From: DASUPK01 sp963695805
GTDB lineage: Bacteria > Actinomycetota > Thermoleophilia > Solirubrobacterales > 70-9
Assembly (NCBI GenBank): GCA_963695805.1
Contig: CAVOHV010000005.1
Location: 1 to 64,000, forward strand
DNA length: 64,000 nucleotides
Direction: 5' to 3'
Position 1 is the first letter of the stretch, and every line of letters begins with the position of its first letter. Shown here in pieces: positions 54,139-62,172 of this stretch. Below the pieces are notes generated by a model. It had not been told where the DNA came from, did not search any database, and saw nothing but the letters and a program-made list of their open reading frames with translations. Position numbers and translations under genes: made by a program.

Positions 54139-54825
54139 GTGAGTGACGAAACGACATCGACGCCCCTGGAGGAGCTCGACGACGAGCTCGCCACCGAGGC
54201 TGAGGCGCCCGACGGCCTCGACCAGGAGGCGCTCGACCGGCGCAGCGCCGCGCTATCTCAGGTCGTCAAGTTCGGCGAGCCGGTGCTCAAGTCGGTGGCC
54301 TCGCCGGTCAGCGAGTTCGACGACCAGCTGGCGGAGGACGCTGAGCGGATGATCCGCCTGATGCGCGACGCGATCGGCGTCGGCCTGGCGGCAACCCAGC
54401 TCGGAGTCCTGCGGCGGATGCTGGTCTTCCAGGTCGGCACGGCCGCTGAGCCGACCGTTCTGGTCAATCCGGAGATCGAGTGGCGCTCCGAGGACTCGGC
54501 CACCGCGGAGGAGGGCTGTCTCAGCATTCCGGGCGTGGTGGTGGACGTCGAGCGGCCGCTCTTCGTCCGGGCCCGCGCTCTCGACGTCCGTGGCGAGCCG
54601 CTGACCGTTGAGGCCTCGGGCCTCGAGGCTCGGGTGATCCAGCACGAGGTGGACCACCTCGACGGCGTCCTGATGCTCGACCGAACCGAGAAGGACCAGC
54701 GCAAGGGCGCGCTGCGCGCCCTCCGCGAGGGCGGTACCTACGCGCCCGAGGCGCGAGGGGACTCCGATGATGCGAGCGCGGGCGACAGCGCGACCCGTGA
54801 GGGGTCGGAGGAGTCACCCGTTTGA
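54139..54825 (+). CDS. def: Peptide deformylase
   Basis: 228 residues from GTG 54139, chosen by TAGACT at 7 nt. GVGLAATQLGVLRRM (motif 1), EEGCLSIPG (motif 2, metal cysteine) and IQHEVDHLDGVL (motif 3, metal histidines) are complete. An acidic N-terminal extension of about 45 residues (EELDDELATEAEAPDG) and a C-terminal hydrophilic tail of about 30 residues exceed the usual 165-190 residue core. It removes formyl groups from nascent proteins. Overlaps the fmt reading frame. Confidence 0.94.
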   Translation: MSDETTSTPLEELDDELATEAEAPDGLDQEALDRRSAALSQVVKFGEPVLKSVASPVSEFDDQLAEDAERMIRLMRDAIGVGLAATQLGVLRRMLVFQVGTAAEPTVLVNPEIEWRSEDSATAEEGCLSIPGVVVDVERPLFVRARALDVRGEPLTVEASGLEARVIQHEVDHLDGVLMLDRTEKDQRKGALRALREGGTYAPEARGDSDDASAGDSATREGSEESPV

Positions 54826-54850
54826 TGGCGCAGCCGTCCGGCACCAGAGC

Positions 54851-55777
54851 TTGAGGACCGCCTACCTCGGAACCAACGAGTTCGCGGCGACGGTCCTGCG
54901 CCGCCTCGCCGACAGCCGTCATCGCCCTGCGCTCGTGGTCACCCCGCCGGACAGCCGCCGGGGGAGGGGACGGAAGCTTGCATCGCCGCCGGCCGCAGAG
55001 GCCGCGCGGGAGCTGGACCTCGGGCTGCATCAGACCGCGGACGTGAACTCGGAGGAGTCCCTGGCCGCGATCCGAGCGGCCAAGCCGGAGGCCATCGTCG
55101 TCTGCGCCTTCGGCCAGCTGATCAAGGAGCCGCTGCTGAGCGAGTTCCTGATGCTGAACGTGCACCCGTCGCTGATCCCACGCTGGCGGGGTGCCGCGCC
55201 GATCGAGCGGGTGCTGATGGCGGGGGAGGGGCTGACCGGAGTGACCATCATGCGGGTGACCGCGGGACTCGATTCCGGGCCGGTCGCCCTGGCAGATGAG
55301 ATCCGTGTCGACGCCGAAGACGACTACGCGTCGCTGTCGGCCCGGCTCGCTTCGACGGCTGGGGAACTCGTGCTGCGGGCTCTCGACCTCCTCGACGGGG
55401 GGAACCTTGAATTCACCGAGCAGAACGACGCGCATGCGACCTACGCAGACAAGGTTGCGCCCGAGGAGCGGCGACTCGATCCGTCCCGCCCGGTCGACGA
55501 GCTCGGGCGGCGCGTGAGGGCGTTGACGCCGCACGTCGGCGCCTATCTCGAGCTGGAGGATGGGAGTCGGCTGGGAGTGCGTTCGGCAGAGCCGGGATAC
55601 GTTTCCGGTTGGGCCGGATCGGCGGAGCCCGGGACCATCCTCACTGAGAATGGCGAGCTTCAGCTCGTCGGCCCCGACGGCCTCCTACGGCTCGACGTCG
55701 TCCAACCACCCGGAAAGAACCCGATGAGCGCGGCGGATTTCCTGCGCGGCTACGACGTCCCGGCCAAAGCGATCTAG
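54851..55777 (+). CDS. fmt: Methionyl-tRNA formyltransferase
   Basis: 308 residues if started at TTG 54851, matching the family's usual length and opening LRTAYLGTNEFAATVLRRLAD. No ribosome site precedes that TTG; ATG 54767, with GAGGGG 6 nt upstream and overlapping def by 59 bp, is the main alternative. ADVNSEESLAAIRAAKPEAIVVCAFGQLI, LNVHPSLIPRWRGAAPI, GVTIMRVTAGLDSGPV and QPPGKNPMSAADFLRGY are Fmt hallmarks. It formylates initiator Met-tRNA, partnering Def. Confidence 0.9.
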   Translation: MRTAYLGTNEFAATVLRRLADSRHRPALVVTPPDSRRGRGRKLASPPAAEAARELDLGLHQTADVNSEESLAAIRAAKPEAIVVCAFGQLIKEPLLSEFLMLNVHPSLIPRWRGAAPIERVLMAGEGLTGVTIMRVTAGLDSGPVALADEIRVDAEDDYASLSARLASTAGELVLRALDLLDGGNLEFTEQNDAHATYADKVAPEERRLDPSRPVDELGRRVRALTPHVGAYLELEDGSRLGVRSAEPGYVSGWAGSAEPGTILTENGELQLVGPDGLLRLDVVQPPGKNPMSAADFLRGYDVPAKAI

Positions 55778-55785
55778 CCGCTCGC

Positions 55786-55791
55786 TACTCT
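55786..55791 (+). promoter_or_regulatory. -10 element TACTCT for leaderless zinc-ribbon gene
   Basis: Ends 6 nt before GTG 55798. Confidence 0.5.
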
Positions 55792-55797
55792 CGTTAC

Positions 55798-56073
55798 GTG
55801 GCCGAACGAATCGAAAGCGGCCTGGGCAATTCGGCCGACACGGAGAACGCGGGCGAGGGTGCCCTTCGGCGCCCGGACTGCCCGGGATGCGGCGAGCCCT
55901 GGTTGCGGCCCGCCCAGCTCCCTGGGCGCTTCGTCTGCGTCTACTGCCTTCGCCGCTTCGAGCTGGTTTCCCAGTGCCCGAACTGCGGCGAGCATCAGAC
56001 GATCTCCCGGATGAGCCGGACCGAGGACATGAAGTGCCAGCACTGCGGCCACTCGATGCTGCGGAGCATCTGA
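55798..56073 (+). CDS. Small double zinc-ribbon protein
   Basis: 91 residues from GTG 55798. Four CxxC knuckles, CPGC, CVYC, CPNC and CQHC, spaced as two consecutive zinc ribbons, after an acidic 25-residue N-terminus. No enzyme domain. Such proteins may bind RNA, DNA or a protein partner; none is indicated here. It occupies the fmt-rpe interval where many actinobacteria have the rRNA methyltransferase rsmB, which is absent. Confidence 0.78.
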   Translation: MAERIESGLGNSADTENAGEGALRRPDCPGCGEPWLRPAQLPGRFVCVYCLRRFELVSQCPNCGEHQTISRMSRTEDMKCQHCGHSMLRSI

Positions 56074-56082
56074 GCTCCCGGG

Positions 56083-56790
56083 ATGGAAGCCGCCACCGAT
56101 AAGGCCTCGGCCACGCGGCGTGACCTCTACGCGAGCAAGCGGGTCGCCCCCTCGATCCTTTCGGCCGACTTCTCACGCCTTGGCGCGCAGGTCGAGGAGG
56201 TAATGGCCGCGGGAGCGCGGATCATCCACGTCGACGTGATGGACGGCCACTTCGTCCCCCCGATCACGATCGGCCCCCTCGTCGCGAGCTCGATCTCCGA
56301 TCCGGTCCACCAGGCCGGCGGCGCGATCGACGTCCACCTGATGATCGAGCGCCCCGACCAACACATCGACGAGTTCGCCAAGGCCGGAGCGGACTCGATC
56401 ACCTTCCACGCCGAGGCGACGCCCCACATCAACCGGACGCTGAACGCCATCAAGGAATTGGGCTGTCTCGCCGGGCTCGCGATCAACCCAGGCACGCCGG
56501 TCGGAGCGGTCGGGGAGTCGATCCACGACGCGGACGTCTTCCTCTGCATGACCGTCAACCCGGGCTGGGGAGGGCAGCCCTTCATCGCCGACTCCCCGGA
56601 CAAGGTGAGAAGGCTCGCCTCGCTTGTCGGCGACGGCACCATCGGGGTAGACGGCGGGATCGACCCGGGCACCGCCGGGAGCGTGGCCGACGCCGGCGCT
56701 GGCCTCTTCGTCGCCGGATCGGCGGTGTTCGGCGCGGGCGACCCCGCGGCCGCTTACAACGCCATCGTGGAGGCCGCGGGCGCTGTATAG
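56083..56790 (+). CDS. rpe: Ribulose-phosphate 3-epimerase
   Basis: 235 residues. APSILSADFSRLGAQVEEV, IIHVDVMDGHFVPPITIGPLV, DVHLMIERPDQHI, TVNPGWGGQPFI and GVDGGIDPGTAG are the TIM-barrel motifs with the catalytic aspartates and metal histidines. It interconverts ribulose 5-phosphate and xylulose 5-phosphate; ribulose 5-phosphate also feeds the ribBA reaction downstream. A 20-residue N-terminal extension precedes the core; ATG 9 nt after the zinc-ribbon stop. Confidence 0.95.
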   Translation: MEAATDKASATRRDLYASKRVAPSILSADFSRLGAQVEEVMAAGARIIHVDVMDGHFVPPITIGPLVASSISDPVHQAGGAIDVHLMIERPDQHIDEFAKAGADSITFHAEATPHINRTLNAIKELGCLAGLAINPGTPVGAVGESIHDADVFLCMTVNPGWGGQPFIADSPDKVRRLASLVGDGTIGVDGGIDPGTAGSVADAGAGLFVAGSAVFGAGDPAAAYNAIVEAAGAV

Positions 56791-56840
56791 GCGGGAGCAC
56801 TGATCTCCACGCCCACAAGGCCGGGTACGACGATGTCCGC

Positions 56841-58235
56841 TCAGCCGGCCTCGTCCGCCGAGGCGAGCTGAAGCTCGACTTCCTCGGGCGAGCCCGGTTC
56901 GACCCGCTCCTCGCGGCGCAGCAGGGGCTGGCTGTAGAGCCAGTAGAGCAGCGAGCACAGCAGGGCGGCTGCACCCAGATAGCCGACGACCACGCGGGTG
57001 ACCTCGCTGGGGACGATCGGGACAACCGTCCAGACGACGAACGCGATCGCGCAGCCGATCCAGCAGAAGGAGGCCCGGCGGACCTGCCCACGCGCGAGCG
57101 CCGCCTGGTTGAGAGTGGCCGCGGAGAGGTAGAGGCCCATGCCCACCGCGACGGTCACGAGGTCGGCCCGGTCGTAGGTGTGATTCTTGCCGAAGGCGAT
57201 CTGCATGATGTGCGGCCCGGCGATCAGCATCGCGAGGGCGACCAGCGCCGCAAAGCCCGCGATCGCCACCAGCGTCACCCGGATCGAGGCGCGGAAGTCC
57301 TTCTCGTCTCCACGCGAGCCCAGCGTCGTCAGGTGGGGGAGAAGGCTGGTCTGAACCGCCTGGAAGAGCTGAAGGGGCGCCCGGGCGATCATCAGGATGT
57401 TGAAGACGAAGCCCGCTGCGGCCGCGTCGGCGGTGGCATTCGTGAGCAGGACCCCCGCATTGAGGAAGGTCTGCTCGCTGAGCATGATCAGGAAGACGGC
57501 AGCCGCGAAGCGCCCTCCGCGAGCCAATGTGAACTCGTCCGTGGGGGCGTCGCCCGGCGGCGACTCAGCCGCGAGCGCCGGTGCCGCCGCCTCCTGCCCG
57601 CCGAACCGGCGCAGGAAGGCGAATGGCACGACGACCAGCGAGAGGGTTGGCGCGGCGACGATGCCGAGGGCAACCGCGGTCTGGCCGGATGCGATCCCCA
57701 GGGCCACCGCGAGAGGAAACGCGGTCCTCGCCACCGACTCGCTGATGATCTGGAGCGCATAGATCGTCAGCCGGTGGCTGCCGGCGAGGAAGCCGCGCGC
57801 GAAGTAGCTCGCGCCATACGCAGTGATCGCCGCCACCCCGATCCAGTAGAGCGTCGAGTTGCCGTCCAGGAGGTGGTCCTGAATCGGGGTGCGCAGGGCC
57901 AGCGCGACGATGTCGAAGCCGACCGCCACTCCGAGCTGGATCGTGGCCGCGACCCGGACGGTCCGGCCGATCGGCACGTCGTGAGCCAGGTTCTCGGAGA
58001 CGGTCCGCGACAGCAGCTGCTCGACCGGCCGCTGCAGGACCGAGACGACGATGAATACCGCCGACCAGAGCACCGCCACCTGCCCGTACTGTTCGCGCGA
58101 GAGCTCATGCGAAGCGATCGCGAAGTAGAGGTAGGTGATCAGCCCCGTGATGGCGACACCGATGGAGAGCAGGCTGGCGCGGCGCCCGTAGCTCCTCGCC
58201 TCGTCCGTCGCCTGAACCCGCCTCGCCCTCGGCAT
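56841..58235 (-). CDS. Polysaccharide flippase-like membrane protein (MOP superfamily)
   Basis: 464 residues from ATG 58235, chosen because TAGAGT ends 8 nt upstream; the in-frame TTG 58283 only adds a shadow. About 12-14 hydrophobic helices with charged loops (LSREQYGQVAVLWSAVFIVVS, SVLQRPVEQLLSRTVSENLA, APLQLFQAVQTSLLPHLTTLG), the pattern of Wzx-type oligosaccharide or lipid II-like flippases. The substrate is unknown and no glycosyltransferase genes are nearby. Minus strand, divergent from ribD, with a palindromic operator-like site between them. Confidence 0.8.
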   Translation of the reverse strand: MPRARRVQATDEARSYGRRASLLSIGVAITGLITYLYFAIASHELSREQYGQVAVLWSAVFIVVSVLQRPVEQLLSRTVSENLAHDVPIGRTVRVAATIQLGVAVGFDIVALALRTPIQDHLLDGNSTLYWIGVAAITAYGASYFARGFLAGSHRLTIYALQIISESVARTAFPLAVALGIASGQTAVALGIVAAPTLSLVVVPFAFLRRFGGQEAAAPALAAESPPGDAPTDEFTLARGGRFAAAVFLIMLSEQTFLNAGVLLTNATADAAAAGFVFNILMIARAPLQLFQAVQTSLLPHLTTLGSRGDEKDFRASIRVTLVAIAGFAALVALAMLIAGPHIMQIAFGKNHTYDRADLVTVAVGMGLYLSAATLNQAALARGQVRRASFCWIGCAIAFVVWTVVPIVPSEVTRVVVGYLGAAALLCSLLYWLYSQPLLRREERVEPGSPEEVELQLASADEAG

Positions 58236-58243
58236 GACGGCGG

Positions 58244-58249
58244 ACTCTA
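58244..58249 (-). promoter_or_regulatory. -10 element TAGAGT for leaderless flippase gene
   Basis: Minus strand, ends 8 nt before ATG 58235. Confidence 0.5.
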
Positions 58250-58268
58250 CTGCCGTACAATTACTGGC

Positions 58269-58282
58269 TGACTGACCAGTCA
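58269..58282. promoter_or_regulatory. Operator-like palindrome between flippase and ribD
   Basis: TGACTG-AC-CAGTCA, perfect 6-bp arms, with a partial extra half-site CAGTC at 58285-58289. The symmetry is typical of TetR-type operators. It would cover the -35 region of the flippase promoter. Confidence 0.5.
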
Positions 58283-58303
58283 ATCAGTCGCAACCCTCAT
58301 CAA

Positions 58304-58343
58304 ACGGGTTTCTCCTCAGCTTCGCTTGCGGAGCACCCTCGCA
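58304..58343 (+). repeat. Palindromic dispersed element, copy B (ribD leader)
   Basis: Starts ACGGGT and ends CCCTCGCAT. Outer stem CTCC (58312-58315) with GGAG (58330-58333); inner stem AGC-TTC-GCT (58318-58326), where the outer inner-stem pair is A-T instead of the G-C of copy A. It lies just before the ribD ribosome site. Confidence 0.65.
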
Positions 58344-58358
58344 TTACAGGAGGCGCGG

Positions 58359-59489
58359 TTGCCAGAGGTCAGCACCGAACAGGACACTCCCCACCTGCGC
58401 CGGGCGCTGGAGCTCGCCGAGGGCGGACGCGGGCGTGTCAGCCCCAATCCAATGGTCGGCGCGGTGCTCGTTCGCGATGAGCAGGTGATCGGCGAGGGCT
58501 TCCACGCCGTCCGCGGCGAACTGCACGCCGAGCGGGCGGCGATCGAGGACGCCCGGGCGCGCGGCCAGGACCCGGTGGGGTCGACCATCTACGTGACGCT
58601 CGAGCCCTGCGCTCACACCGGCAGGCAGCCGCCCTGCACCGAGGCGATCCTGGAGGCGGGGATCTCCCGTGTCGTCTACGCGTCGGAGGACCCGACGGAG
58701 AAGGCTGCCGGCCGCGGGCCCGGCATGCTCCGCGACGGCGGTGTGGCCGTCGAGTTGGCCGGCGGCCCCGAGGCGGCCTCGGCCCGTCTGCTCAACCAGG
58801 CCTTCCGCAAGCGCGCTCGCGCCGGCCGGCCCCTGGTGACCTACAAGGCAGCCATGTCACTCGACGGCCGCGTCGCCTCACCCACCGGCGACTCCCGCTG
58901 GATCTCGAGCGTCGAGAGCCGCGAGCTCGTCCACCGCTGGCGAGCTGAGTGCGACGCCGTCGCGGTCGGCATCGGCACGGCGCTCGCCGATGACCCGCTG
59001 CTCACCGCCAGGCTCGATCAGACCCCACCACAGCCCGCCCGGGTCGTCTTCGACTCCCACGCGAGGCTGCCGGTCGATTCCGCCCTGGTGAACTCGATCG
59101 ACGAGGCCCAGCTGATCGTGATCTGCGCGCCCGAGGCGCCCTCCGCCCAGCGAGACGCGCTGGAGCGCGCCGGTGCCGAGGTGATCGTGGCTCCCGGCCG
59201 GACGCCGCGGGCGAGGCTCGAGGCCGCGCTCGACGAGCTCGGGCGCCGCGAGATCCAGGACCTCCTGGTCGAGGGCGGCCCGACCCTCGCCGGCGCCCTA
59301 TTCGACGCCGGCGAGATCGACGAAGTCCGTCTCTTCATCGCCCCGGTGCTGGTCGGCGCTGCCCAGGCGAGGGCCGTCCTCGAGGGCGAAGGAGTCGCCC
59401 GGATCGCCGACGGCGCCCGGCCATTGGCGACGAGCTTCGAGCAGGTGGGCGAGGACATCCTGGTCCGCGCGAGGCTGCGGGAATGGTGA
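58359..59489 (+). CDS. ribD: Riboflavin biosynthesis deaminase/reductase RibD
   Basis: 376 residues from TTG 58359, which has CAGGAGG 5 nt upstream; TTG 58326 in frame lacks a site. Deaminase half: NPMVGAVLVRDEQVIGEGFH, zinc HAERAAIED and LEPCAHTGRQPPC. Reductase half from about residue 150: VTYKAAMSLDGRVASPTGDSRWIS, VGIGTALADDPLLTAR and VEGGPTLAGALF. It performs deamination and reduction of the pyrimidine intermediate. No FMN riboswitch motif in the 123-bp upstream gap. First of ribD-ribE-ribBA-ribH. Confidence 0.93.
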   Translation: MPEVSTEQDTPHLRRALELAEGGRGRVSPNPMVGAVLVRDEQVIGEGFHAVRGELHAERAAIEDARARGQDPVGSTIYVTLEPCAHTGRQPPCTEAILEAGISRVVYASEDPTEKAAGRGPGMLRDGGVAVELAGGPEAASARLLNQAFRKRARAGRPLVTYKAAMSLDGRVASPTGDSRWISSVESRELVHRWRAECDAVAVGIGTALADDPLLTARLDQTPPQPARVVFDSHARLPVDSALVNSIDEAQLIVICAPEAPSAQRDALERAGAEVIVAPGRTPRARLEAALDELGRREIQDLLVEGGPTLAGALFDAGEIDEVRLFIAPVLVGAAQARAVLEGEGVARIADGARPLATSFEQVGEDILVRARLREW

Positions 59490-59496
59490 CCGGCTG

Positions 59497-60111
59497 ATGT
59501 TCACCGGGATCATCAAGGAGCTGGGTGAGGTGGCCGCCGTGGAGAGCTCCCCGGACGGCGCGCGTCTGCGCATCCGCGCCGAGCTGGCGGCGGAGCTCGG
59601 CGAGGGCGACTCGGTCGCGGTGGACGGGGCCTGCCTTACGGCGACCTCGGTGACCGGCGACGCCTTCGACGCGGACGTCATGCATCAGACGCTCGAGTTG
59701 ACCACCCTCGGAGCGCTCGAGCCGGGCTCGCGGGTCAACCTCGAGCTCCCGCTGCGCGCCTCGGATCGGCTCGGCGGCCACGTCGTGCAGGGGCATGTCG
59801 ACGGGACCGGCGCGGTCGCCAAGATCTCGGACGACGGCTTTTCGAAGCGGGTCCGCATCGAGCTGCCGGAGGAGCTCCTGCCATACGTCGTCGAGCATGG
59901 CTCGATCGCGATCCAGGGCATCAGCCTGACCATCGCGGCGCTCACCGATGACGCCGTCGAGGTCTCGCTGATCCCCGAGACCCTCGAGCGCACGACACTT
60001 GGGGCTGCCGAGCCCGGTGACCGCCTGAACATCGAGTGCGACGTCCTGGCCCGCTACGTCCGCCGCCAGCTTGAAACCGATTCGCGCCTGTCACCCTTAT
60101 CCGAGGAGTAA
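59497..60111 (+). CDS. ribE: Riboflavin synthase alpha chain
   Basis: 204 residues, two lumazine-binding barrels: FTGIIKELGEVAAVE, VDGACLTATSVTGDAFDADV and LGGHVVQGHVDGTGAVAKI, followed by the second repeat with GSIAIQGISLTIAAL and LNIECDVLARYV. It dismutates two lumazine molecules to riboflavin, in the cage built by RibH. Seven bases after ribD; ribBA follows after five bases. Confidence 0.95.
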   Translation: MFTGIIKELGEVAAVESSPDGARLRIRAELAAELGEGDSVAVDGACLTATSVTGDAFDADVMHQTLELTTLGALEPGSRVNLELPLRASDRLGGHVVQGHVDGTGAVAKISDDGFSKRVRIELPEELLPYVVEHGSIAIQGISLTIAALTDDAVEVSLIPETLERTTLGAAEPGDRLNIECDVLARYVRRQLETDSRLSPLSEE

Positions 60112-60116
60112 TCGAG

Positions 60117-61460
60117 ATGGCCAAGCGCACCCAGCAGACAACGACCGAGACGAAGACCGACTCGCGGTTCGCCACGATCGAGGAGGCGATCGAGGACATC
60201 CGCCGGGGGCGGATGGTGGTGGTCTGCGACGACGAGAACCGGGAGAACGAGGGCGACCTCACCATGGCGGCGCAGTTCGCGACCCCCGAGGCCATCAACT
60301 TCATGGCCAAGCACGGCCGCGGCCTGATCTGCCTCGCGCTCACCGACGAGCGCTGCCAGGAGCTCGGCCTCAACCTGATGGCGGCCAAGAACGAGGCTCC
60401 TTTCCAGACCGCCTTCACCGTCTCCGTGGAGGCGCGGGAGGGAGTCACCACCGGGATCTCGGCCGGGGACCGCGCTCGGACGATCCAGGTCGCGATCGAC
60501 CCCCACTCGCAGCCCCAGGACCTGGTCCAGCCTGGCCACGTCTTTCCGCTGAAGGCGAAGGACGGCGGCGTGCTGGAGCGGACCGGTCAGACCGAGGCCG
60601 CCGTCGACCTCGCACGGCTAGCGGGCCTGATCCCCGCCGGGGTGATCTGCGAGGTGATGAACGAGGACGGGACCATGGCGCGGGTGCCTGACCTCGTCGA
60701 CTACTGCACCAGGCACGACCTGAAGATGATCACCGTCGCCGACCTGATCGCGTACCGACGGCGCACGGAGAAGCTCGTCGAGCGAATCGTCTCGACCAAG
60801 CTGCCGACCGCCTTCGGTGAGTTCACGGCCGTCGGCTACCGCTCGCTGATCGACGACAAGCACCACGTCGCGATGGTCAAGGGCGACGTGTCCGGCCGGG
60901 AGGATGTCCTGGTCCGGGTTCATTCGGAGTGCCTCACCGGCGACGTCTTCCACTCCCTGCGCTGCGACTGCGGCGAGCAGCTCGAGGCGGCGCTCGCGAA
61001 CATCGAGGAGGAGGGAAAGGGCGTGCTGCTCTACCTCTCGCAGGAGGGGCGCGGCATCGGGCTGCTCAACAAGCTCCGCGCCTACAAGCTGCAGGAGGAG
61101 GGCCTCGACACCGTCGACGCCAACCTCAAGCTCGGACTGCCGGCCGACCTTCGCGACTACGGGATCGGCGCGCAGATCCTGGTGGACCTCGGGTTGTCGA
61201 GCATCCGCATCCTCACCAACAACCCGAAGAAGATCCTCGGCCTCGAGGGCTACGGTCTCTCGGTGACCGACCAGGTGCCGATCCAGGCGGTCCCCAACCC
61301 CCACAACGAGGCCTACCTGCGAGCGAAGCGCGAGCGGATGGGCCACGCGCTCCATCACCAGGGCCTGCCGCTCGACGAGCAGCTGCTCTACGAGGAGCAC
61401 CGCAAGGACGAGGAGAACCGCCGGGACGGCGGCTCCGGCGAATACCCGCCCGGTGACTGA
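60117..61460 (+). CDS. ribBA: Bifunctional DHBP synthase/GTP cyclohydrolase II RibBA
   Basis: 447 residues. DHBP synthase domain (about 15-215): CDDENRENEGDLTMAAQF, GRGLICLAL, HVFPLKAKDGGVLERTGQTEA and CEVMNEDGTMARVPDL. GTP cyclohydrolase II domain: VRVHSECLTGDVFHSLRCDCGEQL with the zinc cysteines, YLSQEGRGIGLLNKLRAY and LTNNPKKILGLEGYGL. It begins both branches of riboflavin synthesis from ribulose 5-phosphate and GTP. The stop overlaps ribH by 8 bp. Confidence 0.96.
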   Translation: MAKRTQQTTTETKTDSRFATIEEAIEDIRRGRMVVVCDDENRENEGDLTMAAQFATPEAINFMAKHGRGLICLALTDERCQELGLNLMAAKNEAPFQTAFTVSVEAREGVTTGISAGDRARTIQVAIDPHSQPQDLVQPGHVFPLKAKDGGVLERTGQTEAAVDLARLAGLIPAGVICEVMNEDGTMARVPDLVDYCTRHDLKMITVADLIAYRRRTEKLVERIVSTKLPTAFGEFTAVGYRSLIDDKHHVAMVKGDVSGREDVLVRVHSECLTGDVFHSLRCDCGEQLEAALANIEEEGKGVLLYLSQEGRGIGLLNKLRAYKLQEEGLDTVDANLKLGLPADLRDYGIGAQILVDLGLSSIRILTNNPKKILGLEGYGLSVTDQVPIQAVPNPHNEAYLRAKRERMGHALHHQGLPLDEQLLYEEHRKDEENRRDGGSGEYPPGD

Positions 61461-61938
61461 CGAGAACTCCTACGAGCAGTTCACCGACGAGGAGCGGGAG
61501 GCGCTGTCCCGCAGCGAGTTCGCGGTCTGCGTCGCGACCTTCTACGAGGACATCGCCGAGCGGCTGCTGAACGGCGCCGCCGTGGGCTTCGATCTTGGGA
61601 ACGTCAGCGAGGCGTCCGTTCACACCTATCGAGTGCCGGGGTCCTTCGAGCTTCCCTTTGCCGCAAAGCTCTGCGCCGAGTCCGGCCGCTTCGCCGGGAT
61701 CGCCTGCCTCGGCGTCGTCCTCCGTGGCGAGACCAGCCACTACGACCACGTCACCAACGAGGTCGCCTCGGGGATCCAGCGCGTCCAACTCGACACCGGG
61801 GTGCCCTGCGCCTTCGGGGTGATCACCGCCGAGAACATGGACCAGGCCCTGGCCCGATCCGGTGGGGACAAGCGTGATCAGGGCCGGGGCGCCGCCGTCG
61901 TTGCGATGCGGATGTCGCTGCTTCGCGATTCGATCTAG
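61453..61938 (+). CDS. ribH: Lumazine synthase
   Basis: 161 residues, GTG start inside the ribBA end. SEFAVCVATFYEDIAERLLNGA, TYRVPGSFELPFAAKLCAESGRF, GVVLRGETSHYDHVTNEVASGIQ and PCAFGVITAENMDQALAR carry the family's substrate residues including the catalytic histidine. A short acidic N-terminus (ENSYEQFTDEER) precedes the core. It forms the icosahedral or pentameric shell that hands lumazine to RibE. End of the rib operon. Confidence 0.95.
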   Translation: MTDENSYEQFTDEEREALSRSEFAVCVATFYEDIAERLLNGAAVGFDLGNVSEASVHTYRVPGSFELPFAAKLCAESGRFAGIACLGVVLRGETSHYDHVTNEVASGIQRVQLDTGVPCAFGVITAENMDQALARSGGDKRDQGRGAAVVAMRMSLLRDSI

Positions 61939-61939
61939 C

Positions 61940-61945
61940 TACCAT
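61940..61945 (+). promoter_or_regulatory. -10 element TACCAT for leaderless rpmB
   Basis: Ends 9 nt before ATG 61955. Confidence 0.5.
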
Positions 61946-61954
61946 CACGCGCCC

Positions 61955-62149
61955 ATGGCCAAGGTCTGTCACAGCTGCGGAAAGCACCCCGCCTTCGGCA
62001 ATTCGCGCAGTCATTCGATGGTCGCGACAAGGAGGCGCTTCAACCCGAACCTCCAGAAGGTCCGCATCCAGGAGGACAACGGCCGCACCCGGCGCGTCTA
62101 CGTCTGCGCGCGCTGCCTGAAGTCGAACAAGGTGACGAAGGCCGCTTAG
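61955..62149 (+). CDS. rpmB: 50S ribosomal protein L28, zinc-binding form
   Basis: 64 residues from ATG 61955; longer in-frame sequence overlaps ribH and is discarded. AKVCHSCGKHPAFGNSRSHS, ATRRRFNPNLQKVRI and YVCARCLKSNKV are L28 motifs. Both CxxC pairs are intact, so this is the zinc (C+) form rather than the zinc-free paralogue made under zinc limitation. TACCAT 9 nt upstream suggests a leaderless message separate from the rib operon. Confidence 0.95.
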   Translation: MAKVCHSCGKHPAFGNSRSHSMVATRRRFNPNLQKVRIQEDNGRTRRVYVCARCLKSNKVTKAA

Positions 62150-62172
62150 CTCTAGGGTTTCGGCTGGTCCCC

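Noticed and set aside
58236..58358. FMN riboswitch before ribD
   Set aside because: No RFN-like conserved core is visible; the space holds the palindrome and the dispersed element instead.
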